From Vreelandella stevensii S18214 (GTDB taxonomy: Bacteria > Pseudomonadota > Gammaproteobacteria > Pseudomonadales > Halomonadaceae): a DNA stretch of 52,716 bases. How positions within the stretch are numbered: the first letter of the stretch is position 1; each line of letters opens with the position of its first letter. The notes under the pieces were generated by a model that was given only the letters and a program-made list of their open reading frames with translations, made no database searches and had not been told where the DNA came from. A program made the position numbers and the translations under genes. Location: NCBI RefSeq assembly GCF_000275725.1, contig NZ_AJTS01000037.1, positions 1 through 52,716 on the forward strand. The letters are read 5' to 3'. Positions 35,640 to 44,205 of this stretch are shown one piece after another.

Positions 35640-36305
35640 ATGCAGACCACCGACAAAACGGCAAAAGAGATCTTTCACGAGGTCATGGCCAACCCGCAGC
35701 GAGTGCCCTTCGGCTTTGGCAAGAAAGCGGTGCTGGTCAATGTGGATCCGCAAAAGGCCTACACCCGCACCGACCTCTTCAAGACCGCCTACGAAACCGA
35801 CCCCGAACAGCTGGAGTATACGAACCAGTTGGCGCGTGGCTTTCGGGAGAAGGGCTGGCCGGTGGTCTGGACCCATGTTGCCTTTCTGGACTCCGCTGAA
35901 GATGCGGGCGTGTGGGGCACCCGTACCGACACCCCCGACTCACTGCAAAACATCAAGTACGGCTCCGAGCGCGCCGAGTTCGACGAGCGCTGCGAGATCG
36001 ATCGCAGCCGCGACGTGATCTACACCAAGCGCATGCCCTCGGCATTTTTTGAAACGCCGCTGCAGTCACTGCTGGTATGGCACCAAGTCGACACGGTGAT
36101 CATCACCGGTGGCTCCACGTCGGGCTGCATCCGCGCCACCGCCGTGGAGAGCCTCTCCCGAGGCTATCGCACTATCGTGCCCATGGAGTGCGTGGCCGAC
36201 AAGCACGAGAGCTACCACTACGCCAACCTGACCGACCTGCACCTCAAGTACGCCGATGTCATGCCCGTGGCTGACGTGCTGGCGTGGCTCGAGGGCGATG
36301 CATAA
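35640..36305 (+). CDS. Isochorismatase-family amidohydrolase (maleamate / N-carbamoylsarcosine amidase type)
   Basis: A 221-residue cysteine hydrolase. The Asp-Lys-Cys triad is visible: Asp36 in VNVDPQKAYT, Lys130 in YTKRMPSAFF and Cys163 in GGSTSGCIRATAVE. The GGSTSGCIRAT stretch resembles maleamate amidases and N-carbamoylsarcosine amidases more than isochorismatase itself. It would release ammonia from a half-amide or N-carbamoyl acid. Start ATG 35640 after AGGAGACGATA. Its position between the lyase and two imidase-like genes supports a ring-opening, then deamidation order. Confidence 0.9.
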   Translation: MQTTDKTAKEIFHEVMANPQRVPFGFGKKAVLVNVDPQKAYTRTDLFKTAYETDPEQLEYTNQLARGFREKGWPVVWTHVAFLDSAEDAGVWGTRTDTPDSLQNIKYGSERAEFDERCEIDRSRDVIYTKRMPSAFFETPLQSLLVWHQVDTVIITGGSTSGCIRATAVESLSRGYRTIVPMECVADKHESYHYANLTDLHLKYADVMPVADVLAWLEGDA

Positions 36306-36320
36306 GGCGAGGAGCCCACG

Positions 36321-37274
36321 ATGAAAGAGTCACTTGGCGTTTACGACTACTGGGGCTACGACCAGCGCCCGAAAATCACCTGGCCCGGCGGCGCGAAGGT
36401 AGCCTTCTGGGTGGCCCCCAATATCGAGTATTACGAGATCGACCCGCCGCAGAACCCGAGCCGCAAGCCGTGGCCGCACCCCCACCCGTCGGTGCCCGGC
36501 TACAGCATTCGCGACTACGGCAACCGGGTGGGCCACCAACGCCAAATGGCCCTGCTGGATAAGTACGGAGTTCGTGGTTCGGTATCGCTTTCCGTGGCGC
36601 TCTGCGAGCACCACCCAGAAATCATCCAGATGTGCAAAGAGCGCGACTGGGAGTTCTTCAGCCACGGCATCTACAACACCCGCTACACCTATGGGCTGAG
36701 CGAAGCCCAGGAGCGGGCGATGATCCGCGACAGCATGGAGACCATCCATCGCCACACCGGCCAGGCCTGCGCCGGGTATCTGGCGCCTGCGCTCTCCCAT
36801 TCGGAGCGCACCCTGGACCTGTTTGCCGAAGTGGGCGAGGAGCTATTCGGCGAGCAAGGCGGTGTTTACACCTGCGACCTGTTCCACGATGACCAACCCA
36901 CGCCGGTCAGCGTGCGTTCCGGCAAGCGGTTCATCTCGATGCCCTACTCGCTGGAGATGAACGACACCATCGTCTACGCGGTGAACAAGGTCGAGCCGCG
37001 CCAGTACGCCACCATGCTCAAGCGCCACTTTGACCGCCTGTACCTGGAGGGCGCAGAGTCCGGCACGGTGATGTGCATTCCCACCCACAACTATCAGGTG
37101 AGCTGCCCCCACCGCATCAAGGCATTCGAAGAAGCGCTGGAGTACATCACCGGCCACCCGGATGTGTGGGTCGCCACGGGCCGCGAGATTGCCGATTACT
37201 ACCTGGCCCACCATTACGATGCCGCCCTCGACAGCATCCAGGCCCAGGCCGCCACCGCACGCAGGGAGGGCTAA
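36321..37274 (+). CDS. Polysaccharide-deacetylase-fold hydrolase 1 (PuuE allantoinase/imidase-like)
   Basis: A 317-residue protein of the CE4 NodB-type barrel, in the branch that includes PuuE allantoinase and a Pseudomonas cyclic imide hydrolase. Visible: ITWPGGAKVAFWVAPNIEYYEID, YSIRDYGNRVGHQRQMALLDKYGVRGSVSLS, WEFFSHGIYNTRYTYGLSEAQER, and CIPTHNYQVSCPHRIKAFEEALEYITGHPDVW. The CE4 His/Asp metal set is altered, as usual in this branch, and there is no signal peptide, so a sugar substrate is unlikely. Start ATG 36321 after GAGGAGCCCACG. A paralogue follows 4 bases downstream; the two may form a hetero-oligomer or act on successive substrates. Confidence 0.88.
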   Translation: MKESLGVYDYWGYDQRPKITWPGGAKVAFWVAPNIEYYEIDPPQNPSRKPWPHPHPSVPGYSIRDYGNRVGHQRQMALLDKYGVRGSVSLSVALCEHHPEIIQMCKERDWEFFSHGIYNTRYTYGLSEAQERAMIRDSMETIHRHTGQACAGYLAPALSHSERTLDLFAEVGEELFGEQGGVYTCDLFHDDQPTPVSVRSGKRFISMPYSLEMNDTIVYAVNKVEPRQYATMLKRHFDRLYLEGAESGTVMCIPTHNYQVSCPHRIKAFEEALEYITGHPDVWVATGREIADYYLAHHYDAALDSIQAQAATARREG

Positions 37275-37278
37275 TCCT

Positions 37279-38226
37279 ATGGCATCCAACGACATGGCGC
37301 TCAACGACGACTATCTCGATTACCCCTTGCGTCGCCACGGCTACGACCACGACCGCTATGCATGGTCGATGCTGGGCGAGCGCGCCCCCATTACCTGGCC
37401 CGGCGGCAAGACATTGGCGGTGTGGATCAACATATCGCTGCAGTTCTACCCGCTCGACCAGCGCGGCGTACCGTTCAAGGTACCCAACGGCATGACCATG
37501 CCCTACCCGGACCTGCGCCACTTCTCGCTGCGGGATTACGGCAACCGCGTGGGTATCTATCGCGTGCTGAAAGCGCTGGCCGCGCACAACATCACGCCTA
37601 CGTTTGCGATCAACGCCCAGCTTGCCGAGCAGACCCCCTATCTGGTGCAGCGCTTGAAAGAGCACGGCGGCGAGTTCATTGCCCACGGCTGGAACATGGA
37701 CCACCTGCACTACGGCGGCCAGCCCCTCGAAGAAGAGGCCGAGCTGGTCCAGCGCTCCGTGAATACCCTGCGGCAAGTGACCGGCCAACCGGTACGCGGC
37801 TGGCTCAGCCCCGCCAAGCACCAGAGCTTCAACACCCTGGACCTGCTAGCAGACAACGGCATCGAGTACTGCGCCGACTGGGTCAACGACGATTTGCCTT
37901 ACGCGTGTAACACCAACACGGGCAAATTAATCATGATGCCGCTGGCCACCGAGATCGAAGATCAGTTCGTGATGAGCCAAAACCTGCATTCGGAAGACTC
38001 ATGGGTGACGCAGGTAAAAGACGCGTTCGATTTTCTGCTGGAAGAGTCCCGGGAACAGGGTGGGCGGCTGTTTGCGCTGAACCTACACCCATGGCTGGTG
38101 GGCCAGCCTCACCGTATTGCCTGCCTGGAAGAGGTGCTGGCACACATCAGCGGGCATGCCGACGTATGGCAAGCCCCGGCGGGCGAGATTCTGGACGCCT
38201 TCCACCAAGCGGCGGAGCAAGCATAA
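37279..38226 (+). CDS. Polysaccharide-deacetylase-fold hydrolase 2 (PuuE allantoinase/imidase-like)
   Basis: A 315-residue paralogue of the gene before it. Shared layout: ITWPGGKTLAVWINISLQFYPLD, FSLRDYGNRVGIYRVLKALAAHNITPTFAIN, EFIAHGWNMDHLHYGG, GWLSPAKHQSFNTLDLLADNGIEYCADWVNDDLPY and LNLHPWLVGQPHRIACLEEVLAHISGHADVW. The sheet residues replacing NIEYYE of copy 1 are NISLQFY, so the two active sites probably differ. Start ATG 37279 after GGGAGGGCTAATCCT; upstream open frame belongs to copy 1's region. The stop shares bases with the next start (TAATG). Confidence 0.88.
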   Translation: MASNDMALNDDYLDYPLRRHGYDHDRYAWSMLGERAPITWPGGKTLAVWINISLQFYPLDQRGVPFKVPNGMTMPYPDLRHFSLRDYGNRVGIYRVLKALAAHNITPTFAINAQLAEQTPYLVQRLKEHGGEFIAHGWNMDHLHYGGQPLEEEAELVQRSVNTLRQVTGQPVRGWLSPAKHQSFNTLDLLADNGIEYCADWVNDDLPYACNTNTGKLIMMPLATEIEDQFVMSQNLHSEDSWVTQVKDAFDFLLEESREQGGRLFALNLHPWLVGQPHRIACLEEVLAHISGHADVWQAPAGEILDAFHQAAEQA

Positions 38227-39647
38227 TGGCGATACTTCCTTATTCACCCGGTGGTTTCGATGCCCACCTGCCGCTGCTGATCATCGGTGCGGGTGCCTGC
38301 GGGCTGGTGGCCGCCCTGGCAGCACAGGAAGCGGGTATCGAGCTTGCGGTGCTGGAGCGCGATGCTCTGCCCCGTGGCAGCACAGCGATGTCGTCGGGGT
38401 TTATTCCTGCCGCCAATACGCGCTTTCAGCATGAGCTAGGCGTCACGGACTCTGCCGAGGCCATGGCAGAGGATATTCAAAAGAAGAACGGCTTCGAGGC
38501 GGACCCGGCCATCGTCGACCTGCTGGCCAACCAATCCGGCCCCACCATCGAGTGGCTGGCAGACCGGCACGGTGTGCCTTTCGAACTGGTGGAAGGCTTT
38601 CTCTACCCTGGCCACCGCCACCTGCGCATGCACGCCACGCCTCGGCGCACTGGGGAAGAGTTGATGGGCGCGCTGCTCAACGCCGCCGAAGCCGCAGGCA
38701 TCGACATCCTGACCCAGGCCCGGGTAGTGGATCTGCACGTGGACAGCTCCCAGCGCGTGCGTGGCGTCACCCTGGAGCGCCCAGACGGCAGCCGCGAAAG
38801 CATTGGTTGCGACGCGCTGATTCTAGCCTGCAACGGCTATGGCGGTAACCCTGAGCTGGTCGAGCGCTACCTGCCCACGCTGAAACACGCACTCTATTAC
38901 GGCCACGAAGGCAACCAGGGCGATGCCTTGCTGTGGGGCCAGGCAATGGGCGCGAGCACCAAGGATCTGGGCGCCTGCCAGGGCCATGGCTCCCTCGCCA
39001 CGCCGCACCAAACGCTGATCAGTTGGGCGCTGATGATGCAAGGGGGTATTCAGGTCAATATCAAGGGCGAGCGCTTTTCCAATGAGCATGGCGGCTACTC
39101 CGAACAGGCCGCCAAGGTGCTGGCGCAGCCGGAGCAAGTGGCCTGGAACCTGTATGATGCGCGCATTCATGAGTCTGCGCAGGCGTTCGAAGATTATCGT
39201 AATGCCGAGGAGAGCGGCGCGGTACGCAGTTTCTCAAACCTGGAAGAGATGGCCACGGGCCTGAAGCTCCCCCTGGGCGCACTGCAAGCCACCTTCACTC
39301 AGATGCAGCAGCACGCCTTGCAGCAAACCACGGATGCATTTGGCCGCCGCTTCGAACCCGCCAACCTGCTGAAAGCCCCCTACTACGCCATTCGCGTCAC
39401 CGGGGCGCTGTTCCATACCCAGGGCGGCCTGGAAGTGAACCGCAAGGCCCGCGTGCTCGATACCCAGGGCCAGGCACTGCCCAACCTGTTTGCCGCAGGC
39501 GGCGCGGCGCGCGGGGTGTCGGGCTCCAACGACAGCGGCTATCTTTCCGGCAACGGGCTGTTGAGCGCCGTGGTGCTGGGCGCGGTAGCAGGCAAAAGTG
39601 CCGCCGAGCTGCTGCACTTGAAGCTCAGCTCCGCCGCGCTTCCTTGA
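38226..39647 (+). CDS. FAD-dependent dehydrogenase, fumarate reductase/succinate dehydrogenase flavoprotein type
   Basis: A 473-residue FAD_binding_2 protein. N-terminal dinucleotide fold LLIIGAGACGLVAALAAQEAG and VLERDALPRGSTAMSSG, a substrate-binding cap domain, and the C-terminal RVTGALFHTQGGLEVNRKARVLD...LFAAGGAARGVSGSNDSGYLSGNGLL of the fumarate reductase/tricarballylate dehydrogenase/ketosteroid dehydrogenase group. In this pathway it could desaturate a (substituted) succinate to the maleate-type acid that the LeuCD-like enzyme hydrates; reduction is the alternative. No transmembrane segment. Start ATG 38226 overlaps the previous stop. The longer in-frame extension back to 38001 lies in the CE4 gene and was rejected. 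Confidence 0.9.
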   Translation: MAILPYSPGGFDAHLPLLIIGAGACGLVAALAAQEAGIELAVLERDALPRGSTAMSSGFIPAANTRFQHELGVTDSAEAMAEDIQKKNGFEADPAIVDLLANQSGPTIEWLADRHGVPFELVEGFLYPGHRHLRMHATPRRTGEELMGALLNAAEAAGIDILTQARVVDLHVDSSQRVRGVTLERPDGSRESIGCDALILACNGYGGNPELVERYLPTLKHALYYGHEGNQGDALLWGQAMGASTKDLGACQGHGSLATPHQTLISWALMMQGGIQVNIKGERFSNEHGGYSEQAAKVLAQPEQVAWNLYDARIHESAQAFEDYRNAEESGAVRSFSNLEEMATGLKLPLGALQATFTQMQQHALQQTTDAFGRRFEPANLLKAPYYAIRVTGALFHTQGGLEVNRKARVLDTQGQALPNLFAAGGAARGVSGSNDSGYLSGNGLLSAVVLGAVAGKSAAELLHLKLSSAALP

Positions 39648-39662
39648 TATTCATGGATTGGT

Positions 39663-39693
39663 AGCACACCACCCCATGGTCAGGTGGTGTGCT
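39663..39693. terminator. Terminator-like hairpin between convergent genes
   Basis: 11-bp perfect stem AGCACACCACC (39663-39673) and GGTGGTGTGCT (39683-39693), 9-nt loop, between the FAD gene and chrB, which converge. The T-run is short, so efficiency is uncertain. Confidence 0.6.
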
Positions 39694-39754
39694 TAATCCA
39701 CTCGCAATATCCAGCAAAAGGCACACCCATTGCCATTGGGCAGCCAACGTTAAT

Positions 39755-40717
39755 TTAACCTGTACTCCCCGCCAAATACCCCTGATAGAGGTCGTCAAAC
39801 AAGCTATCTGTGTGCTGCAGCAAGACATCATCGTTGTCACAGCGCTCCCTGGCCCCGGCTAGCATAAGCTTTAATCCCACAGCCTCTGCGACAGGTGTGC
39901 CACCTACATCCAAGTAGTGAACAAGCGCTGCCATCCTTTGCAAACCCATATCTTGCTCAAGGCCAAAGCTTGCGATCAGTACTTCAAAGGTCACCTTTTC
40001 ACCAACATGAGTGAAATCTGCGCCATCAAAGTCAAACCCAAGCGCACCGACTGGGCATTGGCTTGGATGTGCAAGCCAGACAAAGTGGGCCTCTGGATCG
40101 ATGAAACGCCGTATCAGCCAGGCAGAAGCGAGCCTATCCACCCAAGGGCGACGACGCGTTGCCCACACTTTGGCGCAAAATTTGGCACGCTCAAGCCGAG
40201 GGATGTCAGCCTGAATTGACCGTGGCTCGTCTGGTACAAAACAGCGATTGAAGAGGGTCTCAGCGTTTGCCAATTCCTGGACAGTTTGTTCGCCTTCTGG
40301 TCCAGGAAAAAAGTCGATCTCCACAATACTATGTAAACGACGTTGCAACTGGGTCAGTTGGCGCTGTGCTTCTCGCGCCTCCAATTGAGAACATGCTTGC
40401 TGCCAGACGAGTACATCCGCCTGCAACGCTTGAAAATCTGATGTGCGATCAAAAAGTGAAGCCAGCACATCAGCACTATCGATGGCGGATTCGGCTACTT
40501 CGATCAGCAGTGCGTTTCCTTTCAATTCCCGAACAGCGACCATTTGCTCCTCCAGCGCTTTCCTACGCGAGTGGCTGGCAGGCAGCAGATACACGCCATC
40601 TCTGAGCACCGCAGCACCCAAACCACGCAGTGCCCGCCAAATCCTCATCCGTGGGGTACCCGCCCGTCCCGCAAGACGCATGATCAGTATTAACCAATGC
40701 TGTGCATGATCAGCCAT
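39755..40717 (-). CDS. chrB: Chromate resistance regulator/accessory protein ChrB
   Basis: A 320-residue protein with the two-part ChrB layout: an N-terminal half (WLILIMRLAGRAGTPRMRIWRALRGLGAAVLRDGVYLLPA) thought to be the DNA-binding sensor, and a C-terminal ChrB domain with CAKVWATRRRPWVDRLASAWLIRRFIDPEAHFVWL and GFDFDGADFTHVGEKVTFEVLI. ChrB controls chrA in response to chromate. Start ATG 40717 after GGAGCCGGT. It is divergent from chrA with 78 bp between the starts, although the usual chr order is chrB then chrA on one strand. Confidence 0.93.
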   Translation of the reverse strand: MADHAQHWLILIMRLAGRAGTPRMRIWRALRGLGAAVLRDGVYLLPASHSRRKALEEQMVAVRELKGNALLIEVAESAIDSADVLASLFDRTSDFQALQADVLVWQQACSQLEAREAQRQLTQLQRRLHSIVEIDFFPGPEGEQTVQELANAETLFNRCFVPDEPRSIQADIPRLERAKFCAKVWATRRRPWVDRLASAWLIRRFIDPEAHFVWLAHPSQCPVGALGFDFDGADFTHVGEKVTFEVLIASFGLEQDMGLQRMAALVHYLDVGGTPVAEAVGLKLMLAGARERCDNDDVLLQHTDSLFDDLYQGYLAGSTG

Positions 40718-40795
40718 ACCGGCTCCTTCGTTGTACGTATGACTAACTTGTTATACATTTTACAAAAAACCTCTCACTTCACCAAAGAGTGTTCC
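40718..40795. promoter_or_regulatory. Divergent chrB/chrA promoter region
   Basis: 78 bp, AT-rich. Contains TTGTAC (40731-40736) and TATACA (40752-40757) with a 15-bp gap, a possible but short-spaced -35/-10 pair for chrA, and an imperfect palindrome centred near 40747 (GTAT...ATAC). Assignment tentative. Confidence 0.4.
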
Positions 40796-42172
40796 ATGCA
40801 TCCCATCAATGAGTCGCCCCATCACGTCCCATTTCGCGAGGCCGTCAAAGTATGGTTGAGAATAGCGCTATTGAGCTTTGGTGGCCCCGCAGGGCAAATA
40901 GCGGTGATGCATCGCATTCTTGTTGAAGAAAAAAAATGGATTGGAGAGCGCCGTTTTCTTCACGCACTGAACTATTGCATGATGCTTCCGGGACCAGAAG
41001 CGCAACAGCTGGCTATTTATATCGGGTGGCTGATGCATCGCACCAAAGGCGGCTTGGTCGCGGGCAGTCTTTTTGTGTTGCCTGGCTTCATCGCTATTCT
41101 TGCCTTGAGCTACCTCTATGCCACCTTGGGCAACGTGGGTGCCGTTGAAGGGCTCTTCTTTGGGCTCAAGGCCGCCGTGCTGGCCGTCGTACTCAATGCC
41201 GTCGTTCGCATCGGTAAGCGAGCCTTGAAAAACCGGGTCATGCTCAGCCTTGCTGCGGCCGCGTTTATTGCCATCTTCTTTTTCGAAGTGGCATTCCCAC
41301 TGATCATTCTGAGCGCCGCTCTACTCGGTTATTGGGGAGGAAAACATGGCATCGCGGCCTTTCAAGCAGGAGGCGGCCATGGCAATGCCGACGCCTCGGT
41401 ACTGAGCGACCGGGATTCTCTACTTGGCGAAGGGCTGCCTGCCCATGCACGCCCCAGTCGCCAGTGGTCTCTGCGCATGTCAGGTACGTTGCTCCTGTTA
41501 TGGCTGACCCCCGTAGTACTGCTCCTGGCTCTATTCGGTAGCGACAATGTATTCAGCCAGATTGCGCTCTTCTTCAGTCAAATGGCGGTAGTGACGTTTG
41601 GCGGCGCTTACGCGGTACTGGGCTACGTCACTCAAGAAGCGGTGCAACATTACGGGTGGTTAGCGCCGGGTGAAATGCTGGATGGCCTGGGCATGGCGGA
41701 AACCACCCCAGGCCCACTGATTCAAGTCGTGCAGTTTGTCGGATTTATGGGCGCTTTTCGTGAGGCCACAGGCCTTGACCCCATGGTAGCGGCAACGCTG
41801 GCGGCATTGCTGACCACTTGGGTAACGTTCGTTCCCTGTTTTCTCTGGATATTTCTGGGCGCTCCCCATGTAGAGCGCCTACGCGACAATCGCGCCCTGA
41901 GCGCTGCGCTGTCCGCCATTACCGCTGCAGTCGTCGGGGTAATTCTCAACCTGGCCATCTGGTTCGGGCTTCACGTCATCTTCGCTGACGTAGGCGAATG
42001 GCACATCATGGGCGCTCGTTTGCTGATACCTGACGTAGCCACTCTGGACCTGCTGGCACTATTGCTGTCGGCAAGCGCCATGATCGCAATTTTTCGTTTC
42101 AACGTAGGCATGCTCACAGTGCTGGCTAGCTGCGCTATTTTTGGTGTTTTGGCATCTTTAGCAGGCTTGTAA
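40796..42172 (+). CDS. chrA: Chromate transporter ChrA
   Basis: Inner-membrane chromate efflux pump of the long (two-domain) CHR type, 458 residues with about 10-12 helices. Each half shows the CHR motif: LLSFGGPAGQIAVMHRILVEEKKWI with PGPEAQQLAIYIGW in the first, and VVTFGGAYAVLGYVTQEAV with ETTPGPLIQVVQFVGFMGA in the second. Start ATG 40796; further upstream in-frame codons lie in the shared promoter. ChrB is divergent. It should protect the cell from chromate by pumping it out of the cytoplasm. Confidence 0.95.
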   Translation: MHPINESPHHVPFREAVKVWLRIALLSFGGPAGQIAVMHRILVEEKKWIGERRFLHALNYCMMLPGPEAQQLAIYIGWLMHRTKGGLVAGSLFVLPGFIAILALSYLYATLGNVGAVEGLFFGLKAAVLAVVLNAVVRIGKRALKNRVMLSLAAAAFIAIFFFEVAFPLIILSAALLGYWGGKHGIAAFQAGGGHGNADASVLSDRDSLLGEGLPAHARPSRQWSLRMSGTLLLLWLTPVVLLLALFGSDNVFSQIALFFSQMAVVTFGGAYAVLGYVTQEAVQHYGWLAPGEMLDGLGMAETTPGPLIQVVQFVGFMGAFREATGLDPMVAATLAALLTTWVTFVPCFLWIFLGAPHVERLRDNRALSAALSAITAAVVGVILNLAIWFGLHVIFADVGEWHIMGARLLIPDVATLDLLALLLSASAMIAIFRFNVGMLTVLASCAIFGVLASLAGL

Positions 42173-42177
42173 ACGAT

Positions 42178-42221
42178 CAGATACACCATCACTCACTCAT
42201 TGTGCGATGGTGTGTTATCTG
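42178..42221. terminator. Possible hairpin terminator after chrA
   Basis: CAGATA and CACCATC (42178-42190) pair with GATGGTG and TATCTG (42206-42221) around a 3-base bulge; 15-nt loop. It lies between the convergent chrA and DUF1653 genes. No clear T-run, so weak. Confidence 0.4.
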
Positions 42222-42230
42222 AGTCAGCGC

Positions 42231-42449
42231 CTAAAACGCCTTCTCCAACGCAAAGCGCGGCTGGGTATTCCCTTCTTTCGTCACGCTCTCCATGAACATC
42301 GCCAGCGGGCGCACCCAGAGGCCGTAGTCGCCGTAGAGGGCGCGGTAGACCACCAGCGGTTCTTCGCTTTCGCTGTGCTGGGCGGTGCCCATCACTTCGT
42401 AAAGGCTGCCTTTGTAGTGGCGGTAAATGCCAGGGGTGGGGGTGATCAT
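42231..42449 (-). CDS. DUF1653 domain protein
   Basis: A 72-residue protein consisting of one DUF1653 unit: GIYRHYKGSLYEVMGTAQHSESEEPLVVYRALYGDYGLWVRPLAMF, a small beta-rich domain. Function unknown. Start ATG 42449 overlaps the tcdA stop (ATGA), so it is the last gene of a truC-tcdA-DUF1653 unit; the companions modify tRNA, but no direct link is known. Confidence 0.85.
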   Translation of the reverse strand: MITPTPGIYRHYKGSLYEVMGTAQHSESEEPLVVYRALYGDYGLWVRPLAMFMESVTKEGNTQPRFALEKAF

Positions 42450-43306
42450 TCGCTTTCCTCTTCGGTTGTGTGTGTGGCGGCGGGCTGCTGCGCTTTTTTG
42501 GCGAGGCGCTCCAGTACTTTGGAGGCGGCCACGAAGCCAAAGGTCCCGGTGAGAAAGGTCGCCGCGCCAAAGCCAGAGGCGCAGTCCAGCCGTGTAGCCT
42601 CGTTGCTGCCGGGCTTTTGCAGGCACACTTCGCCGTCGGCACTGGGGTAGATCAACTGCTCATCGGAGTAGACGCACTCCACCGAGAAGCGCCGCTTGGG
42701 ATTGCGGGAGAAGCCGTAGTCGCGGCGCAATCTTGAGCGCACTTTGGAGAGCAGCGGGTCGTGCTCGGTACGGGTCAAATCCGCCACTTGAATGCGCGTG
42801 GGGTCGGTTTGCCCGCCTGCCGCACCGGTGACGGTAATCGGGATCTTGCGCCGCTTGCACCAGGCAATCAGCGCGGCCTTGGCGATGACGCTGTCGATGG
42901 CATCCACCACGTGGTCGGCATCGTCGGGAATGCGTTCGGCCAGATTGGTGGGCGTGACGAAGGCGGTATCCGCGATGATTTCGATCTCGGGGGCAATCAG
43001 GCGGCAGCGCTGGGCCAAAACGTCTACTTTGGGCTGGCCAATCGTGCCATCCAGCGCGTGAAGCTGGCGGTTGACATTGGAGACACACACGTCGTCCAGA
43101 TCGATCAGCGTGAGCTTGCCGATGCCTGAGCGGGCTAGCGCCTCGACCGTCCAGCTACCCACACCACCGACCCCGACGACCACCACGTGGGCACGGCGAA
43201 ATGCCTGCGCCGCACGCTGGCCGTAAAGGCGCCGAATACCGCCAAAGCGGAAATCATAATCGCTGGAAGAGGGCGTAGATTCATTCAATGACATGGGCTG
43301 ACTCAC
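42446..43306 (-). CDS. tcdA: tRNA threonylcarbamoyladenosine dehydratase
   Basis: E1-like enzyme (286 residues) that uses ATP to convert t6A37 in tRNAs to its cyclic form ct6A. Signature parts: RFGGIRRLYGQRAAQAFRRAHVVVVGVGGVGSWTVEALARSG (nucleotide binding), LIDLDDVCVSNVNRQLHA, DAIDSVIAKAALIAWCKRRKIP and the C-terminal LDCASGFGAATFLTGTFGFVAAS. Start GTG 43306, overlapping the truC stop (GTGA); ATG 43294 four codons later is the alternative. The C-terminus overlaps the DUF1653 start. Confidence 0.94.
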   Translation of the reverse strand: MSQPMSLNESTPSSSDYDFRFGGIRRLYGQRAAQAFRRAHVVVVGVGGVGSWTVEALARSGIGKLTLIDLDDVCVSNVNRQLHALDGTIGQPKVDVLAQRCRLIAPEIEIIADTAFVTPTNLAERIPDDADHVVDAIDSVIAKAALIAWCKRRKIPITVTGAAGGQTDPTRIQVADLTRTEHDPLLSKVRSRLRRDYGFSRNPKRRFSVECVYSDEQLIYPSADGEVCLQKPGSNEATRLDCASGFGAATFLTGTFGFVAASKVLERLAKKAQQPAATHTTEEESE

Positions 43307-44076
43307 AGGGCTTGCAGGACAGAAGGCTTGGCAATGGGTGGCGTTCGCACGCTATCCAGGGGTAAATGCCCCTGCCAGCCAAACTGCTCGAACAGGTGCT
43401 TCATGGTGTCGTCCACGGCACAGCCAAGCTGAATGCGCTTATCCAGCAGCGGATGATCGAAGGCCAGGTAAGTCGCTGCCAGCAGCAGGCGTGGCGCTGC
43501 CAGCTGTTCGGCAAAAAAGCGGTTGTGGACACTCTTGCCGTGCTTGGCGTCGCCGATGATCGGGTAGCCGCGACGGGACAAGTGGCGGCGTATCTGGTGC
43601 CGTCGCCCGGTCAGGGGGCGCGCCTCCACCAGCGAGTAACGCGCCACCGGGTAGCGGTCTACCTGCACGGGTAGCTCGACGCTGTCCAGGCGGCGAATGT
43701 CGGTCATCGCGGGCATGGCGGGCATTTCCGCCTTGGGTCGGGTGCCGTCCTCCTCCCTGAGCGGGTAGTCCAGCCGCTCCTGCTCAGGTGCCTTGCCGCG
43801 CACCACGGCCAGGTAACGCTTCTCCACCTGGCGTTCGCTGAACGCTTCGGCCAGCAGCGCCGCCGCTTCCGACGAGAGCCCCAGCACCATGACCCCGGAG
43901 GTGGGGCGGTCCAGCCGATGCACGGGATATACCCGCTTGCCCAACTGGTCGCGCAGGCGCTGGAGCAGAAATTCGGTTTCTCCCCGCGCCAGGGCGGAGC
44001 GGTGCACCAGCAGCCCGGAAGGCTTATGCACGGCAACGAGATGCTCATCCTGATAGAGGATGTTGAGTGGCGGCAT
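43303..44076 (-). CDS. truC: tRNA pseudouridine synthase C (RluA family)
   Basis: A 257-residue RluA-type synthase, close to the length of TruC, which makes pseudouridine 65 in tRNA-Ile and tRNA-Asp. ILYQDEHLVAVHKPSGLLVHRS opens the protein; the catalytic Asp is in VHRLDRPTSGVMVL; RPLTGRRHQIRRHLSRRGYPIIGDAKHG binds RNA. No S4 domain. Start ATG 44076 after AGGGAATTCC; the frame remains open upstream for 32 codons but lacks homology. First gene of the unit with tcdA. Confidence 0.9.
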   Translation of the reverse strand: MPPLNILYQDEHLVAVHKPSGLLVHRSALARGETEFLLQRLRDQLGKRVYPVHRLDRPTSGVMVLGLSSEAAALLAEAFSERQVEKRYLAVVRGKAPEQERLDYPLREEDGTRPKAEMPAMPAMTDIRRLDSVELPVQVDRYPVARYSLVEARPLTGRRHQIRRHLSRRGYPIIGDAKHGKSVHNRFFAEQLAAPRLLLAATYLAFDHPLLDKRIQLGCAVDDTMKHLFEQFGWQGHLPLDSVRTPPIAKPSVLQAL

Positions 44077-44205
44077 GGAATTCCCTACTAACGGCATGAA
44101 ACGACGACCCGGGTGGCGATATGCCCGGCGGGCTATTGTCGCGGCTACAGAGGTGAATGTCATCCGTTGCACAGACGAGAATGACTTTCATACCTGACCT
44201 GATAT

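Noticed and set aside
38001-38225. N-terminal extension of the FAD dehydrogenase
   Set aside because: This part lies in the second CE4 gene in another frame; the ATG at 38226 opens the conserved FAD fold.
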